NCBI GenBank assembly: GCA_910588215.1
Contig: CAJUQJ010000011.1
Coordinates: 1-64,000 of the forward strand
DNA: 64,000 nucleotides
Source of the DNA: an uncultured Lachnospiraceae bacterium
GTDB lineage: Bacteria; Bacillota; Clostridia; Lachnospirales; Lachnospiraceae
Reading direction: 5' to 3'
Both the position numbers and the translations under genes were made by a program. A model generated the notes under the pieces. The model did no database searches. It was not told where the DNA came from and saw nothing but the letters and a program-made list of their open reading frames with translations. Below, piece after piece: positions 9,112-16,498 of the stretch; position 1 is the stretch's first letter; every line of letters starts with the position of its first letter.

Positions 9112-9433
9112 AAAAAACCTCGTCCTATATATACTATAGGACGAGGTTACACTCGTGGTACCACCTATCTTCACAGTCAGTTCACACTGCCTGCCTCATC
9201 AAGTACAGCAACAGGCTTACAGACATGATCGCTGATCCGCACATACCGCCGCAATACTCTCCTGCTATAACGGGCATTTCCCGGCACAGCCTACTAGGAT
9301 ATCTATTCCATTCTGCCATGCAGCTCCGAGATGTATTCATGATAAACCTCCCGTGCGCCTCTCATCGACCGGCTGCTTTCTGTTCGTTTGGCAGATCACT
9401 ACTTGTTCTCTTCAACGCTTCTATTCTCTTGCT
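9112..9433 (-). promoter_or_regulatory. T-box riboswitch controlling tyrS (Tyr specifier UAC)
   Basis: A leader between a near-perfect promoter and tyrS. It has the 5' Stem I bulge sequence (GATCTGCC region), a specifier loop reading GAA-UAC-A with the Tyr codon UAC at 9333-9335, and the conserved antiterminator box AGGTGGTACCACG at 9154-9166. A competing terminator hairpin lies at 9112-9148 (CCTCGTCCTATA arms, then six T). Uncharged tRNA-Tyr should pair with specifier and T-box and permit read-through. This accounts for nearly all of the interval upstream of tyrS. Confidence 0.95.
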
Positions 9434-9439
9434 GACTTT

Positions 9440-9468
9440 AATGTAAACGAAAGCGCGCCGTTTGTCAA
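9440..9468 (-). promoter_or_regulatory. Promoter of the tyrS T-box transcript
   Basis: TTGACA, 17 nt, TACATT on the minus strand, immediately upstream of the T-box leader. Confidence 0.8.
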
Positions 9469-9502
9469 CTGTAAATTTCATTCACACTACATCGTTCTAT
9501 TC

Positions 9503-9872
9503 TCAAACCTCAATCATTTTTAGATCCCAGGCGGAAATTGTAAATCGCTCTCCAGACCGGATATTCTCTCCTGTCAGAAGATCTGTCCCGTCTGTGTCTG
9601 CGTACTGCACCTCCTGTAGCAACGTATTCCTTCCAGTTATAATGATGTAAGACACCAGTGTCTGTGCCGTGTCAGGAACCAAAAGTTCCATAAATACTGC
9701 GGCCTCGTGGACCACGCCGTCCTCCGTGCTCTCCCCGGATAGATTTACGTTCTTCGGTATCGTAAATTGATGATAGTGAATACCCCTTCCATTCAAGAAA
9801 ATTTCTCGAATTCCGCCCCAGACTGCCGTTTATCGTCCCTCTCACATCCGGAAAATCCTCCCAGGCGTTCAT
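9503..9872 (-). pseudogene. Small conserved-looking ORF split by a frameshift
   Basis: An ATG at 9872 with GGAG 7 nt upstream opens a frame starting MNAWEDFPDVRGTINGSLG, 22 nt after the VWA gene stop. Around 9800-9815 the plausible coding frame moves by one base into a second frame. That frame continues REIFLNGRGIHYHQFTIP and ends in SAWDLKMIEV at 9503. The first frame beyond the shift becomes rich in Arg and Gly and looks random, whereas the second reads like folded protein and has no start signal of its own. Together they would give a protein of about 120 residues. Function unknown; it may belong to the MoxR/VWA unit. A sequencing error is an alternative to a real mutation. Confidence 0.5.
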
Positions 9873-9894
9873 CCGGTTACTCCAGTAATGCGTA

Positions 9895-11091
9895 TCATCG
9901 GTTCACCATCAGCTTGATCATCGCCTGGTTAAGCCCATCCACCGTCAGCTTATACATGGGGAACATCCCCTTGATCGCCGTTTCAGCCTCCCGCCAAGGT
10001 GCGTGGCCCGGCGCCATCTTCGGATTCAGCCAGACGATTCTTTTGTAATGCCGCTTCATAAGCTGTAGCCATTCCATACCGGACAAGCCGCCGTTAGGTC
10101 CTCTGTAATTACCCGATGTGGAATACAGTTCTTCCGGCGCCATGGCTGCGTCTCCCACGATGATCACCTTATAATCACTGTCCAGATTACGAAACATCCA
10201 TTCCGTCTCGATCCAGTCCCCGTTCTCACACTCCGGTGTCTTATACAGATTGGAGTAGATGCAGTTATGGAAAAAGTAAGTCTTCACATCCTTATAGTGA
10301 TTGGATTTATATACAGAATGGAACAATTCATTCAAAAGCGTCGTATAGGGGATCATCGTACCGCCCGAATCCATGAGCAGCAGAAGCTTCACCGCATTCT
10401 TGCGCGGCTTCTCCATCACGATCTGCAGACAGCCGCCGTTATTGCAAGTTGCGTCCACTGTACCGTTGATATCCAACTCCGTCTCCGGAATGTCCAGCTT
10501 CGATGAAAACTGCCGCAGTTTCCGCAGCGCCATCTGGAACTGCCTGTTGTCCAGCACCTTGTCATTGCGGAAGTCACGGTATTTCCTGGCGCCCACCACC
10601 TGAAAGGCAGACTGGTAGCCGGTGGTGCCGCCAACCCGGATGCCGCCCATGTTGCCGCCTAGATTACCGAAAGATGTCTTACCCATAGTGCCGATCCAGT
10701 GACTGCCGCCGTTGTGCTCCTCGTTCTGATCCCGCAACCGCTCCTTGAAGGTATTCTCCACATCTTCCTTATCCACCTGGATCACTTCCTGATTCATCTC
10801 GTGGCGGATCTCCTCGAAGACATCCTGCATATCCGGTTTATCCAGCCAGCGCATCATATTCTTGCTGACTTCATTCTCTGACTGGATTCCCTTAAACACC
10901 TCATCGAAAGCCATGTCGAACTTGTCAAACTCCGTCTCCGACTTCACCAGGATCATCCGCGCTACATAATAGAATTCTGTCAGACTGCTGTTGCATAGCC
11001 CCTGATTCAACGCATTCTGCAGGGTCAGCCATTCGCTTAAGGATACGTCGAGCCCCTTATCTTTTAACGTGTAGAAAAATTTACCGAACAT
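9895..11091 (-). CDS. VWA-domain (CoxE-like) protein paired with MoxR ATPase
   Basis: A 398-residue protein with a helical N-terminal half, a Gly-rich stretch (about 128-160) and a von Willebrand A domain from about residue 232. The MIDAS first motif is LLLMDSGGTM: Asp241 is kept, but the usual DxSxS reads D-S-G-G-T, so metal binding may be altered. Such proteins act with MoxR AAA+ ATPases as chaperones that remodel or load metal into client complexes; the client here is unknown. It lies 18 nt downstream of the moxR gene on the same strand, a firm operon pairing. Confidence 0.85.
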   Translation of the reverse strand: MFGKFFYTLKDKGLDVSLSEWLTLQNALNQGLCNSSLTEFYYVARMILVKSETEFDKFDMAFDEVFKGIQSENEVSKNMMRWLDKPDMQDVFEEIRHEMNQEVIQVDKEDVENTFKERLRDQNEEHNGGSHWIGTMGKTSFGNLGGNMGGIRVGGTTGYQSAFQVVGARKYRDFRNDKVLDNRQFQMALRKLRQFSSKLDIPETELDINGTVDATCNNGGCLQIVMEKPRKNAVKLLLLMDSGGTMIPYTTLLNELFHSVYKSNHYKDVKTYFFHNCIYSNLYKTPECENGDWIETEWMFRNLDSDYKVIIVGDAAMAPEELYSTSGNYRGPNGGLSGMEWLQLMKRHYKRIVWLNPKMAPGHAPWREAETAIKGMFPMYKLTVDGLNQAMIKLMVNR

Positions 11092-11109
11092 AAATATTTC
11101 CTTCTCTGA

Positions 11110-11934
11110 TTAAAATTCCCGCCTGTTCTTCACTGTCTCCAGATCCTCGTCCTTCTTCACCACCACACCGATGAAAGGCAGATTGGTACGAAGCTTATCT
11201 GTCGGTATCCCACCGATCTGCAAGGCATTGACCCAGTCAATCAATTCGGAAGTGCTTGGTTTCTTGCGGATATCCTTCATGGAGCGGATCCAGTAGAATG
11301 CCTCCATGACATCCTTTAGCAACTTATCTTCCACATCCGGATAATGGGTTCGCACGATCTCCTCCATCAACGTCTGGTCCGGGAAATCAATATAGTGGAA
11401 AATGCATCTACGCAGGAAAGCATCCGGCAGCTCTTTCTCCGCATTGGAAGTGATGATCACGATCGGTCTGTGCTTTGCCTTCACGGTTCTCTTGGTCTCA
11501 TGAATATAGAATTCCATCTGGTCAAGCTCCCAGAGAAGATCGTTGGGAAATTCCAGATCTGCCTTATCGATCTCATCGATCAGCAGGATCACCTGTTCCT
11601 CTGACTCAAAAGCCTCTCCCAGCTTGCCCAGTTTGATGTAGCGGGCGATATCGTTGACGCCTTCCTCACCAAACTGGCCATCGTACAGTCTCTGGATCGT
11701 ATCATACATATACAGGCCGTCCTGCGCCTTGGTGGTAGATTTTATATTCCAGATGATCAGCTTCTTGCCAAGAGAATTAGCGATCGCCTGCGCCAGCATC
11801 GTCTTACCCGTGCCCGGTTCTCCCTTTACGAGAAGCGGTTTCTGCAGGGCGATAGCCACATTAACGCTTGCCAGAAGCTGTTCGGATGCAACATAATCGG
11901 AAGTGCTGCTGAAATTCTTGTTCTGTTCACTCAT
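11110..11934 (-). CDS. MoxR-family AAA+ ATPase
   Basis: A 274-residue ATPase with Walker A GEPGTGKT (residues 38-45) and Walker B LLIDEID (about 117-123), followed by the sensor-1 region IITSNAEKELPDAFLRRC. The start is placed at 11934 (MSEQNKNF) because AAGGGA precedes it; an in-frame ATG at 11967 lies within the intergenic repeat. MoxR proteins work with VWA partners, here the next gene. Its 5' untranslated region contains two copies of a dispersed palindromic repeat, which could affect mRNA folding. Confidence 0.92.
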   Translation of the reverse strand: MSEQNKNFSSTSDYVASEQLLASVNVAIALQKPLLVKGEPGTGKTMLAQAIANSLGKKLIIWNIKSTTKAQDGLYMYDTIQRLYDGQFGEEGVNDIARYIKLGKLGEAFESEEQVILLIDEIDKADLEFPNDLLWELDQMEFYIHETKRTVKAKHRPIVIITSNAEKELPDAFLRRCIFHYIDFPDQTLMEEIVRTHYPDVEDKLLKDVMEAFYWIRSMKDIRKKPSTSELIDWVNALQIGGIPTDKLRTNLPFIGVVVKKDEDLETVKNRREF

Positions 11935-11948
11935 TTTGATTCCCTTTC

Positions 11949-12170
11949 GTAACAGTTCAGCCTTCATCTTCCCCGTTACGCCCTTTTCGTAACAGTTCAG
12001 CCTTCGGCTTCACTGTCACGCGTGGTTACCATGTAACCACAATGCACACAAAATGCATCCAAAAAAGTAAATTCCTTCGGAATTAACTTTGCATTTTGGC
12101 GCTTGCATAACTCACAAAATCGCCTATAGAGCGATTTTACTCGCGGAATAGTGCAAGGCTGAACCGTTAC
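11949..12170. repeat. Composite palindromic repeat cluster between moxR and metF
   Basis: The 14-mer GTAACAGTTCAGCC occurs at 11949-11962 and 11989-12002. A near-exact inverted copy (GGCTGAACCGTTAC) closes the block at 12157-12170. Inside are perfect hairpins: GGTTAC/GTAACC (12024-12038), AATTCC-TTC-GGAATT (12070-12084) and AAATCGC/GCGATTT (12118-12137). The hairpin 11989-12019 has 8-bp outer arms, a TC/TC internal loop and AGCC-TTC-GGCT. The block resembles a MITE- or REP-like intergenic element and has no credible coding content. Confidence 0.75.
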
Positions 12171-12199
12171 CCCTTTCCAGTACATTCATATTTCGTTTC

Positions 12200-12228
12200 T
12201 TGCCTGTCTCATAAATTTATGTTACGAT
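12200..12228 (+). promoter_or_regulatory. Putative metF promoter
   Basis: TTGCCT, 17 nt, TACGAT with an extended -10 TG (TGTTACGAT) on the plus strand. The predicted leader of about 140 nt contains the upstream ORF. I see no SAM riboswitch or Met T-box in it. Confidence 0.45.
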
Positions 12229-12337
12229 ATTTTGAGTACAAAAGCAAGCAGTATTCTGCGACTTCCGTTTTGCCGCATTTACGTTACAAAACCATTCGTA
12301 GAATATTGCAGTAAAGGTACAGACCATAGAAAGGAAA

Positions 12338-12391
12338 ATGTTACGCATAGAAGGATTCCACGTAACGGCAAAGACATATGACACATACTGA
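12338..12391 (+). CDS. 17-codon upstream ORF overlapping the metF start
   Basis: Reads MLRIEGFHVTAKTYDTY then TGA. It has a strong AGAAAGG site just upstream of its ATG, whereas metF (ATG at 12378) has no recognisable ribosome-binding site. Its stop lies 11-13 nt inside metF in another frame. This layout suggests translational coupling: ribosomes finishing the small ORF could reinitiate at metF. Confidence 0.4.
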   Translation: MLRIEGFHVTAKTYDTY

Positions 12392-13229
12392 GATCAAGAA
12401 CAAAACAGGCCTCTCCTTTGAGGTATTCCCACCTAAGAAAGATGACGAATTCGATAATGTATACCCTATTCTGCAGCAGTTGGCAGCGCTGCGCCCTGAT
12501 TTTATCAGCTGCACTTATGGTGCCGGCGGTTCCCGTGCCGGTAAGACTATCGAGATCACTTCCTATATCCAACAACAGCTGCAGATTAATGCCATTGCCC
12601 ATATCACCTGCGTCGGCTTCACGAAAGAAGACTTGCATCAAAACTGTGAGGCGCTGCGGGCGGCGGGGGTAAACCATGTTCTTGCACTGCGCGGGGACCG
12701 TCCCTTATCCATGAGCGACGAGCAGTTCAATAATCGTGAATTTCATTATGCCACGGATCTGGTCCGTCACTTGAAGGAGAACACGGATCTGCAGATTTCC
12801 GGCGCCTGTTATCCGGAGAAACATTTCGAGGCGCCAAGCCTGGAAGAAGACCTCAGGCATCTGAAAGAAAAAGTAGAAGCCGGCGTTACTTCCCTGGTCT
12901 CCCAGATGTTCTTTGATAACACCTTTTTCTACCGTTTCCTTGATAAAGTCCGTGCGATGGGAATCAACATCCCTGTCCATGCCGGTATCATGCCAATTAC
13001 CACCGCAAAACAGCTTGGCACCACCGTATCGCTCTCCGGTTCTTCCGTCCCGAAAGCGCTGGCAGATATCATCGCCACTTATGGTGACGACAAGGAGGAT
13101 ATGCGCAAGGCCGGCATAGACTATGCCGTGAATCAGATCCGTGATCTGAGAGAGCATGGTGTGGACGGTATCCATATCTATTCTATGAATAAAGTTAAGA
13201 CTACGACGGAGATCTGTCAGTCATTGTAG
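12378..13229 (+). CDS. metF: 5,10-methylenetetrahydrofolate reductase
   Basis: A 283-residue FAD enzyme that reduces methylene-THF to methyl-THF for methionine synthesis or, in acetogens, the methyl branch. Signatures: FEVFPPK near the N-terminus with the catalytic Glu, YGAGGS, HITCVG and LALRGD. Length matches the short bacterial form. An in-frame TAA lies just upstream of the ATG, so the N-terminus is fixed. Own ribosome-binding site is poor (see the upstream ORF). Monocistronic, ending in a 15-bp hairpin. No other C1 or methionine gene is adjacent. Confidence 0.95.
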   Translation: MTHTEIKNKTGLSFEVFPPKKDDEFDNVYPILQQLAALRPDFISCTYGAGGSRAGKTIEITSYIQQQLQINAIAHITCVGFTKEDLHQNCEALRAAGVNHVLALRGDRPLSMSDEQFNNREFHYATDLVRHLKENTDLQISGACYPEKHFEAPSLEEDLRHLKEKVEAGVTSLVSQMFFDNTFFYRFLDKVRAMGINIPVHAGIMPITTAKQLGTTVSLSGSSVPKALADIIATYGDDKEDMRKAGIDYAVNQIRDLREHGVDGIHIYSMNKVKTTTEICQSL

Positions 13230-13248
13230 CCCTCACTATCCATAAGAT

Positions 13249-13291
13249 CGCAAAAGGACAATGTTCTCTTTCGAGTCATTGTCCTTTTGCG
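13249..13291. terminator. Bidirectional terminator between metF and gpsA
   Basis: A perfect 15-bp stem, 13249-13263 with 13277-13291. The core GGACAATG/CATTGTCC is flanked by AAAA and TTTT, so each strand sees a GC-containing stem followed by four T. It serves the convergent metF and gpsA genes. Confidence 0.8.
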
Positions 13292-13298
13292 GTGTGCT

Positions 13299-14306
13299 CT
13301 ACCAGGGCAGCAGCGGATTCTCTATCTTCTTATCCCGCAGCATCAGATTCTTTACGGCCTCGTCCGCCAGTTGTCCTTCAAACAGCACTGCGTTGACCTG
13401 CTCTATGATCGGCAGCTGTACGTCATACTGTTTCGCCAGTCCCATGGCAGCTTTGGCGGAATACACGCCTTCCACCACCATCTTCACCTCGTCCATAGCC
13501 TGTTTCATCGTGTATCCCTGTCCGATCAGGATGCCGGCTCGCCGGTTACGGGAATGCATGGACGCACAGGTCACGATCAGATCTCCGATACCTGTCAGTC
13601 CGCAGAAGGTCTCGAACTTGCCACCCATGGCCACTCCCAGTCTGGCAATCTCAGTAATACCTCTGGTGATCAGCGCTGCCTTCGTATTATCTCCATAACC
13701 CAGACCGTCAGCGATACCTGCAGCCAAAGCCACCACATTCTTCAGCGCCGCACCCAATTCGATACCCAGCACATCCGGGCTGATATAGACACGGAACACT
13801 TCATTCATAAAAATGTTCTGCAAATATTCCGCCGTCTCCTTATCTTTGGCTCCCACAACTATGGTAGTGGGGATACCCCTGCCTACTTCCTCCGCATGGG
13901 AAGGGCCGGAAAGCACCGCCACATTAGCCTGCGGAATCTCCTCTTCTATGATCTGTGAAAGAGTGAGCAGCGTTTTCTCCTCAATGCCCTTGGCCACATT
14001 GACGATCACCTGTCCCTCTTCGACCAGAGATGCCATGCTGTGGGATGTGCTTCTCGTGTAAGGCGACGGCACTGCCAGCACCATCACTTCCGCTCCTTTG
14101 ACCGCCTGCTCTAAGTCTGTTGTAAATACCATATCCTCCGGCAGTCTTACTCCCGGTAGTTTATCTTTATGTTCATGTTCCTTTTGCAGCATCTTGATCT
14201 CCGCCTCTATAGCGGACCATACTGTCACCTGGTGTCCGTTCTTATGCAGCAGCACTGCCAGCGCGATTCCCCAGCTGCCGGCGCCTATGATACTGATATC
14301 AGCCAT
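13299..14306 (-). CDS. gpsA: Glycerol-3-phosphate dehydrogenase [NAD(P)+]
   Basis: A 335-residue enzyme that reduces dihydroxyacetone phosphate to sn-glycerol-3-phosphate, the backbone for phospholipids. The N-terminal Rossmann motif ISIIGAGSWGIALA, GPSHAEEV and the substrate/catalytic segment KNVVALAAGIADGLGYGDN are all present. The start follows GGAGGAAATAAG. It is third in a der-plsY-gpsA unit, so the G3P it makes is the substrate of the PlsY encoded immediately upstream. Confidence 0.97.
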   Translation of the reverse strand: MADISIIGAGSWGIALAVLLHKNGHQVTVWSAIEAEIKMLQKEHEHKDKLPGVRLPEDMVFTTDLEQAVKGAEVMVLAVPSPYTRSTSHSMASLVEEGQVIVNVAKGIEEKTLLTLSQIIEEEIPQANVAVLSGPSHAEEVGRGIPTTIVVGAKDKETAEYLQNIFMNEVFRVYISPDVLGIELGAALKNVVALAAGIADGLGYGDNTKAALITRGITEIARLGVAMGGKFETFCGLTGIGDLIVTCASMHSRNRRAGILIGQGYTMKQAMDEVKMVVEGVYSAKAAMGLAKQYDVQLPIIEQVNAVLFEGQLADEAVKNLMLRDKKIENPLLPW

Positions 14307-14372
14307 CTTATTTCCTCCGTTCTGTCTCTTGCCACGTCATACAAACAACTCTGATTTGATGTGATCCCATGC

Positions 14373-15023
14373 TCAATCACCCTTATTCTTATGAGTAAGA
14401 TATGTCTTGCGCTCTGTTCCGTCAAGCAGCCTCTTAATATTGTCCTTATGCTTATAATAAGCCATGACCGTCAAAAAACCTGCCACAACATACATCTCGT
14501 TAAGGGCTGCCTGCGGCATGCCAAAAATCCCCAGCTGTCCCAATACCACCAGCTCAGTCATAAATCCGGCATAGACAAGCAGTGATCCCAGCGACACATA
14601 ATGGGTCGTAAAAAAGGTGCCAAAGAACAGCAGCACTCCCATCGGGATTAAATACGGGTGAAAAGAAAGAATCATCCCCGCTGTCGCCGCAATACCTTTT
14701 CCCCCTTTGAAATGCAGGTAAAAAGGAAAATTATGCCCAAGGATCGCGCCCGCCGCCGCATAGATCTTCAGAAGATAGATCTCGTCGGTATGAGAATTCC
14801 GAAAGAGCAGATTTGTCAGCACAATGGCCAGGATGCATTTCATGATATCCCCCAGCAGAACGATCAGTCCCGCCTTCGTTCCCAATGTACGCAGCGTATT
14901 TGTCGTTCCCGCATTTCCGCTGCCATAGTTCCTGATGTCAATGCCATGCAGCTTTCCATAAAGGTAAGCTGTCTGAAACAGTCCAAATACATATCCGATC
15001 ACCAAACATATAGCTCGTTCCAC
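14373..15023 (-). CDS. plsY: Acyl-phosphate:glycerol-3-phosphate acyltransferase
   Basis: A 216-residue polytopic membrane enzyme that transfers an acyl group from acyl-phosphate to glycerol-3-phosphate. Conserved loops GSGNAGTTNTLRTLG (about residues 36-50) and GHNFPFYLHFKGGKGIA are the PlsY active-site motifs. About five membrane segments are evident. Translation starts with GTG at 15023, two bases after the der stop, indicating coupling. Its acyl donor is made by PlsX, encoded at 54.6-55.6 kb. The C-terminal tail (about 195-216) is basic and longer than in some homologues. Confidence 0.95.
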   Translation of the reverse strand: MERAICLVIGYVFGLFQTAYLYGKLHGIDIRNYGSGNAGTTNTLRTLGTKAGLIVLLGDIMKCILAIVLTNLLFRNSHTDEIYLLKIYAAAGAILGHNFPFYLHFKGGKGIAATAGMILSFHPYLIPMGVLLFFGTFFTTHYVSLGSLLVYAGFMTELVVLGQLGIFGMPQAALNEMYVVAGFLTVMAYYKHKDNIKRLLDGTERKTYLTHKNKGD

Positions 15024-15025
15024 TT

Positions 15026-16363
15026 TTACTTGTTTTCCTTTCTCTCGCGAATGATAAATCTAAGCGGCGTTCCCATAAACCCAAAAGTCTCCCTGATCTG
15101 GTTTTCCAAATATCTTGTATAGGAAAAATGCATCAATTCCTTATCGTTTACGAATATGACAAAGGTAGGTGGTTTAACTGCAACCTGTGTAATATAATAC
15201 AGGCGAAGCCTTTTGCCCTTATCAGACGGCGGTTGCTGCAAGGCCACGGCCTCAGCCATTATCTCATTGAGCACACCCGTTGCCACCCGCATGGAATGGT
15301 TCTCGCTGACCACATCGATCAGGTCAAACAGCTTGCCCAGCCGCTGTCCGGTGACTGCCGAGATAAAGATCAATTCCGCATAGGTCATAAAAGAGAGTAC
15401 CTGCCGCACCTTCTGAGTAAATTCATTGACCGTCTTATTGTCTTTCTCGATGGCATCCCACTTATTGACTGCTATGATGATCGCCTTGCCGCGGTCATGA
15501 GCAATGCCTGCGATCTTGGCATCCTGCTCTGTCACACCTTCCGTTGCGTCGATCACCAGCACCACGATATCAGCCCGCTCCACAGCCGCCACCGTCCGAA
15601 TGATCATATAACGCTCCAGCTCTTCCTTGATCTTATTCTTTCTGCGCAATCCGGCCGTGTCGATAAAGACATATTCTTTCTTATTATGGGTAATCTCCGT
15701 GTCGATGGCATCCCGGGTAGTCCCCGCCACATCTGACACGATCACCCGATTCTCCCCGATCAGTTTATTGATGATCGACGATTTACCTACATTAGGCTTG
15801 CCGACTATGGCCACCTTCGTGCGCTCATCCTCCTCCTCAGCAGCCGCTTCCTTGTCGAAATGAGATGTCACCTCGTCCAGCAGCTCACCAAATCCCAGCT
15901 TATTCACCGAAGAGATGGAAAAAGGTTCCCCAATGCCCAGATTATAAAACTCATAGACATCCGCCATATACTTCTTGAAATCATCTACCTTGTTGACCGC
16001 CAGCACCACCGGCTTCTGTGAACGGCGCAGCATATCCGCCACCTTGGAATCCGCATCCACCAGTCCTTGCTTCACATCCACCATAAAAACGATCACATCC
16101 GCCGTATCGATGGCAATCTGCGCCTGCTCCCGCATCTGGGAGAGTATGATGTCCTTGCTCTCCGGCTCGATACCGCCCGTATCGATCAGCGTAAAGTTCA
16201 TGTCCAGCCAGGAGACATCCGCATAGATCCGGTCTCTCGTGATCCCCGGCGTATCTTTGACGATGGATATATTCTCACCCGCCAATGCATTAAACAACGT
16301 GGATTTGCCCACATTGGGTCTTCCCACAATGGCCACGATCGGCTTGGTCTTCTTTTTACTCAT
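15026..16363 (-). CDS. der: Ribosome-assembly GTPase Der (EngA)
   Basis: A 445-residue tandem GTPase needed for maturation of the 50S subunit. Two G domains are visible: GRPNVGKST (residues 15-23) with DTPG, and GKPNVGKSS near 185 with DTAG. A KH-like C-terminal domain follows. The start is 16363 (MSKKKTKP), with GGAG 8 nt upstream; an in-frame ATG at 16384 sits too close to its only purine tract. Followed directly by plsY and gpsA, a common Clostridia arrangement. Confidence 0.96.
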   Translation of the reverse strand: MSKKKTKPIVAIVGRPNVGKSTLFNALAGENISIVKDTPGITRDRIYADVSWLDMNFTLIDTGGIEPESKDIILSQMREQAQIAIDTADVIVFMVDVKQGLVDADSKVADMLRRSQKPVVLAVNKVDDFKKYMADVYEFYNLGIGEPFSISSVNKLGFGELLDEVTSHFDKEAAAEEEDERTKVAIVGKPNVGKSSIINKLIGENRVIVSDVAGTTRDAIDTEITHNKKEYVFIDTAGLRRKNKIKEELERYMIIRTVAAVERADIVVLVIDATEGVTEQDAKIAGIAHDRGKAIIIAVNKWDAIEKDNKTVNEFTQKVRQVLSFMTYAELIFISAVTGQRLGKLFDLIDVVSENHSMRVATGVLNEIMAEAVALQQPPSDKGKRLRLYYITQVAVKPPTFVIFVNDKELMHFSYTRYLENQIRETFGFMGTPLRFIIRERKENK

Positions 16364-16398
16364 ATAACACGCTCCATTTCCCAAAAATAAACTTGCAA

Positions 16399-16486
16399 GG
16401 CAAATTTACTTTGCGAGATTCGCTTCGCGAACTCGTAACATCCAATTTGCCTATAGTAAACGACATTAGAAATTTCGTTTACTATA
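16399..16486. repeat. Two adjacent intergenic hairpins before der
   Basis: First hairpin: GGCAAATT (16399-16406) with AATTTGCC (16444-16451), enclosing nested CGAG/CTCG and TTCGC-TTC-GCGAA. Second hairpin: a perfect 12-bp stem TATAGTAAACGA (16452-16463) with 16475-16486. Neither is followed by a T tract. The trinucleotide TTC loop is shared with the hairpins at 11989, 12070 and 29835, suggesting related elements. Confidence 0.6.
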
Positions 16487-16498
16487 ACACACGGGCTT

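Noticed and set aside
11997..12185. A 62-codon minus-strand ORF within the repeat block
   Set aside because: It lies entirely in the palindromic repeat, has no ribosome-binding site, and its codons are explained by the hairpins.
12229..12377. Possible SAM riboswitch or T-box before metF
   Set aside because: I looked for the S-box core and the T-box sequence AGGTGG and found neither.
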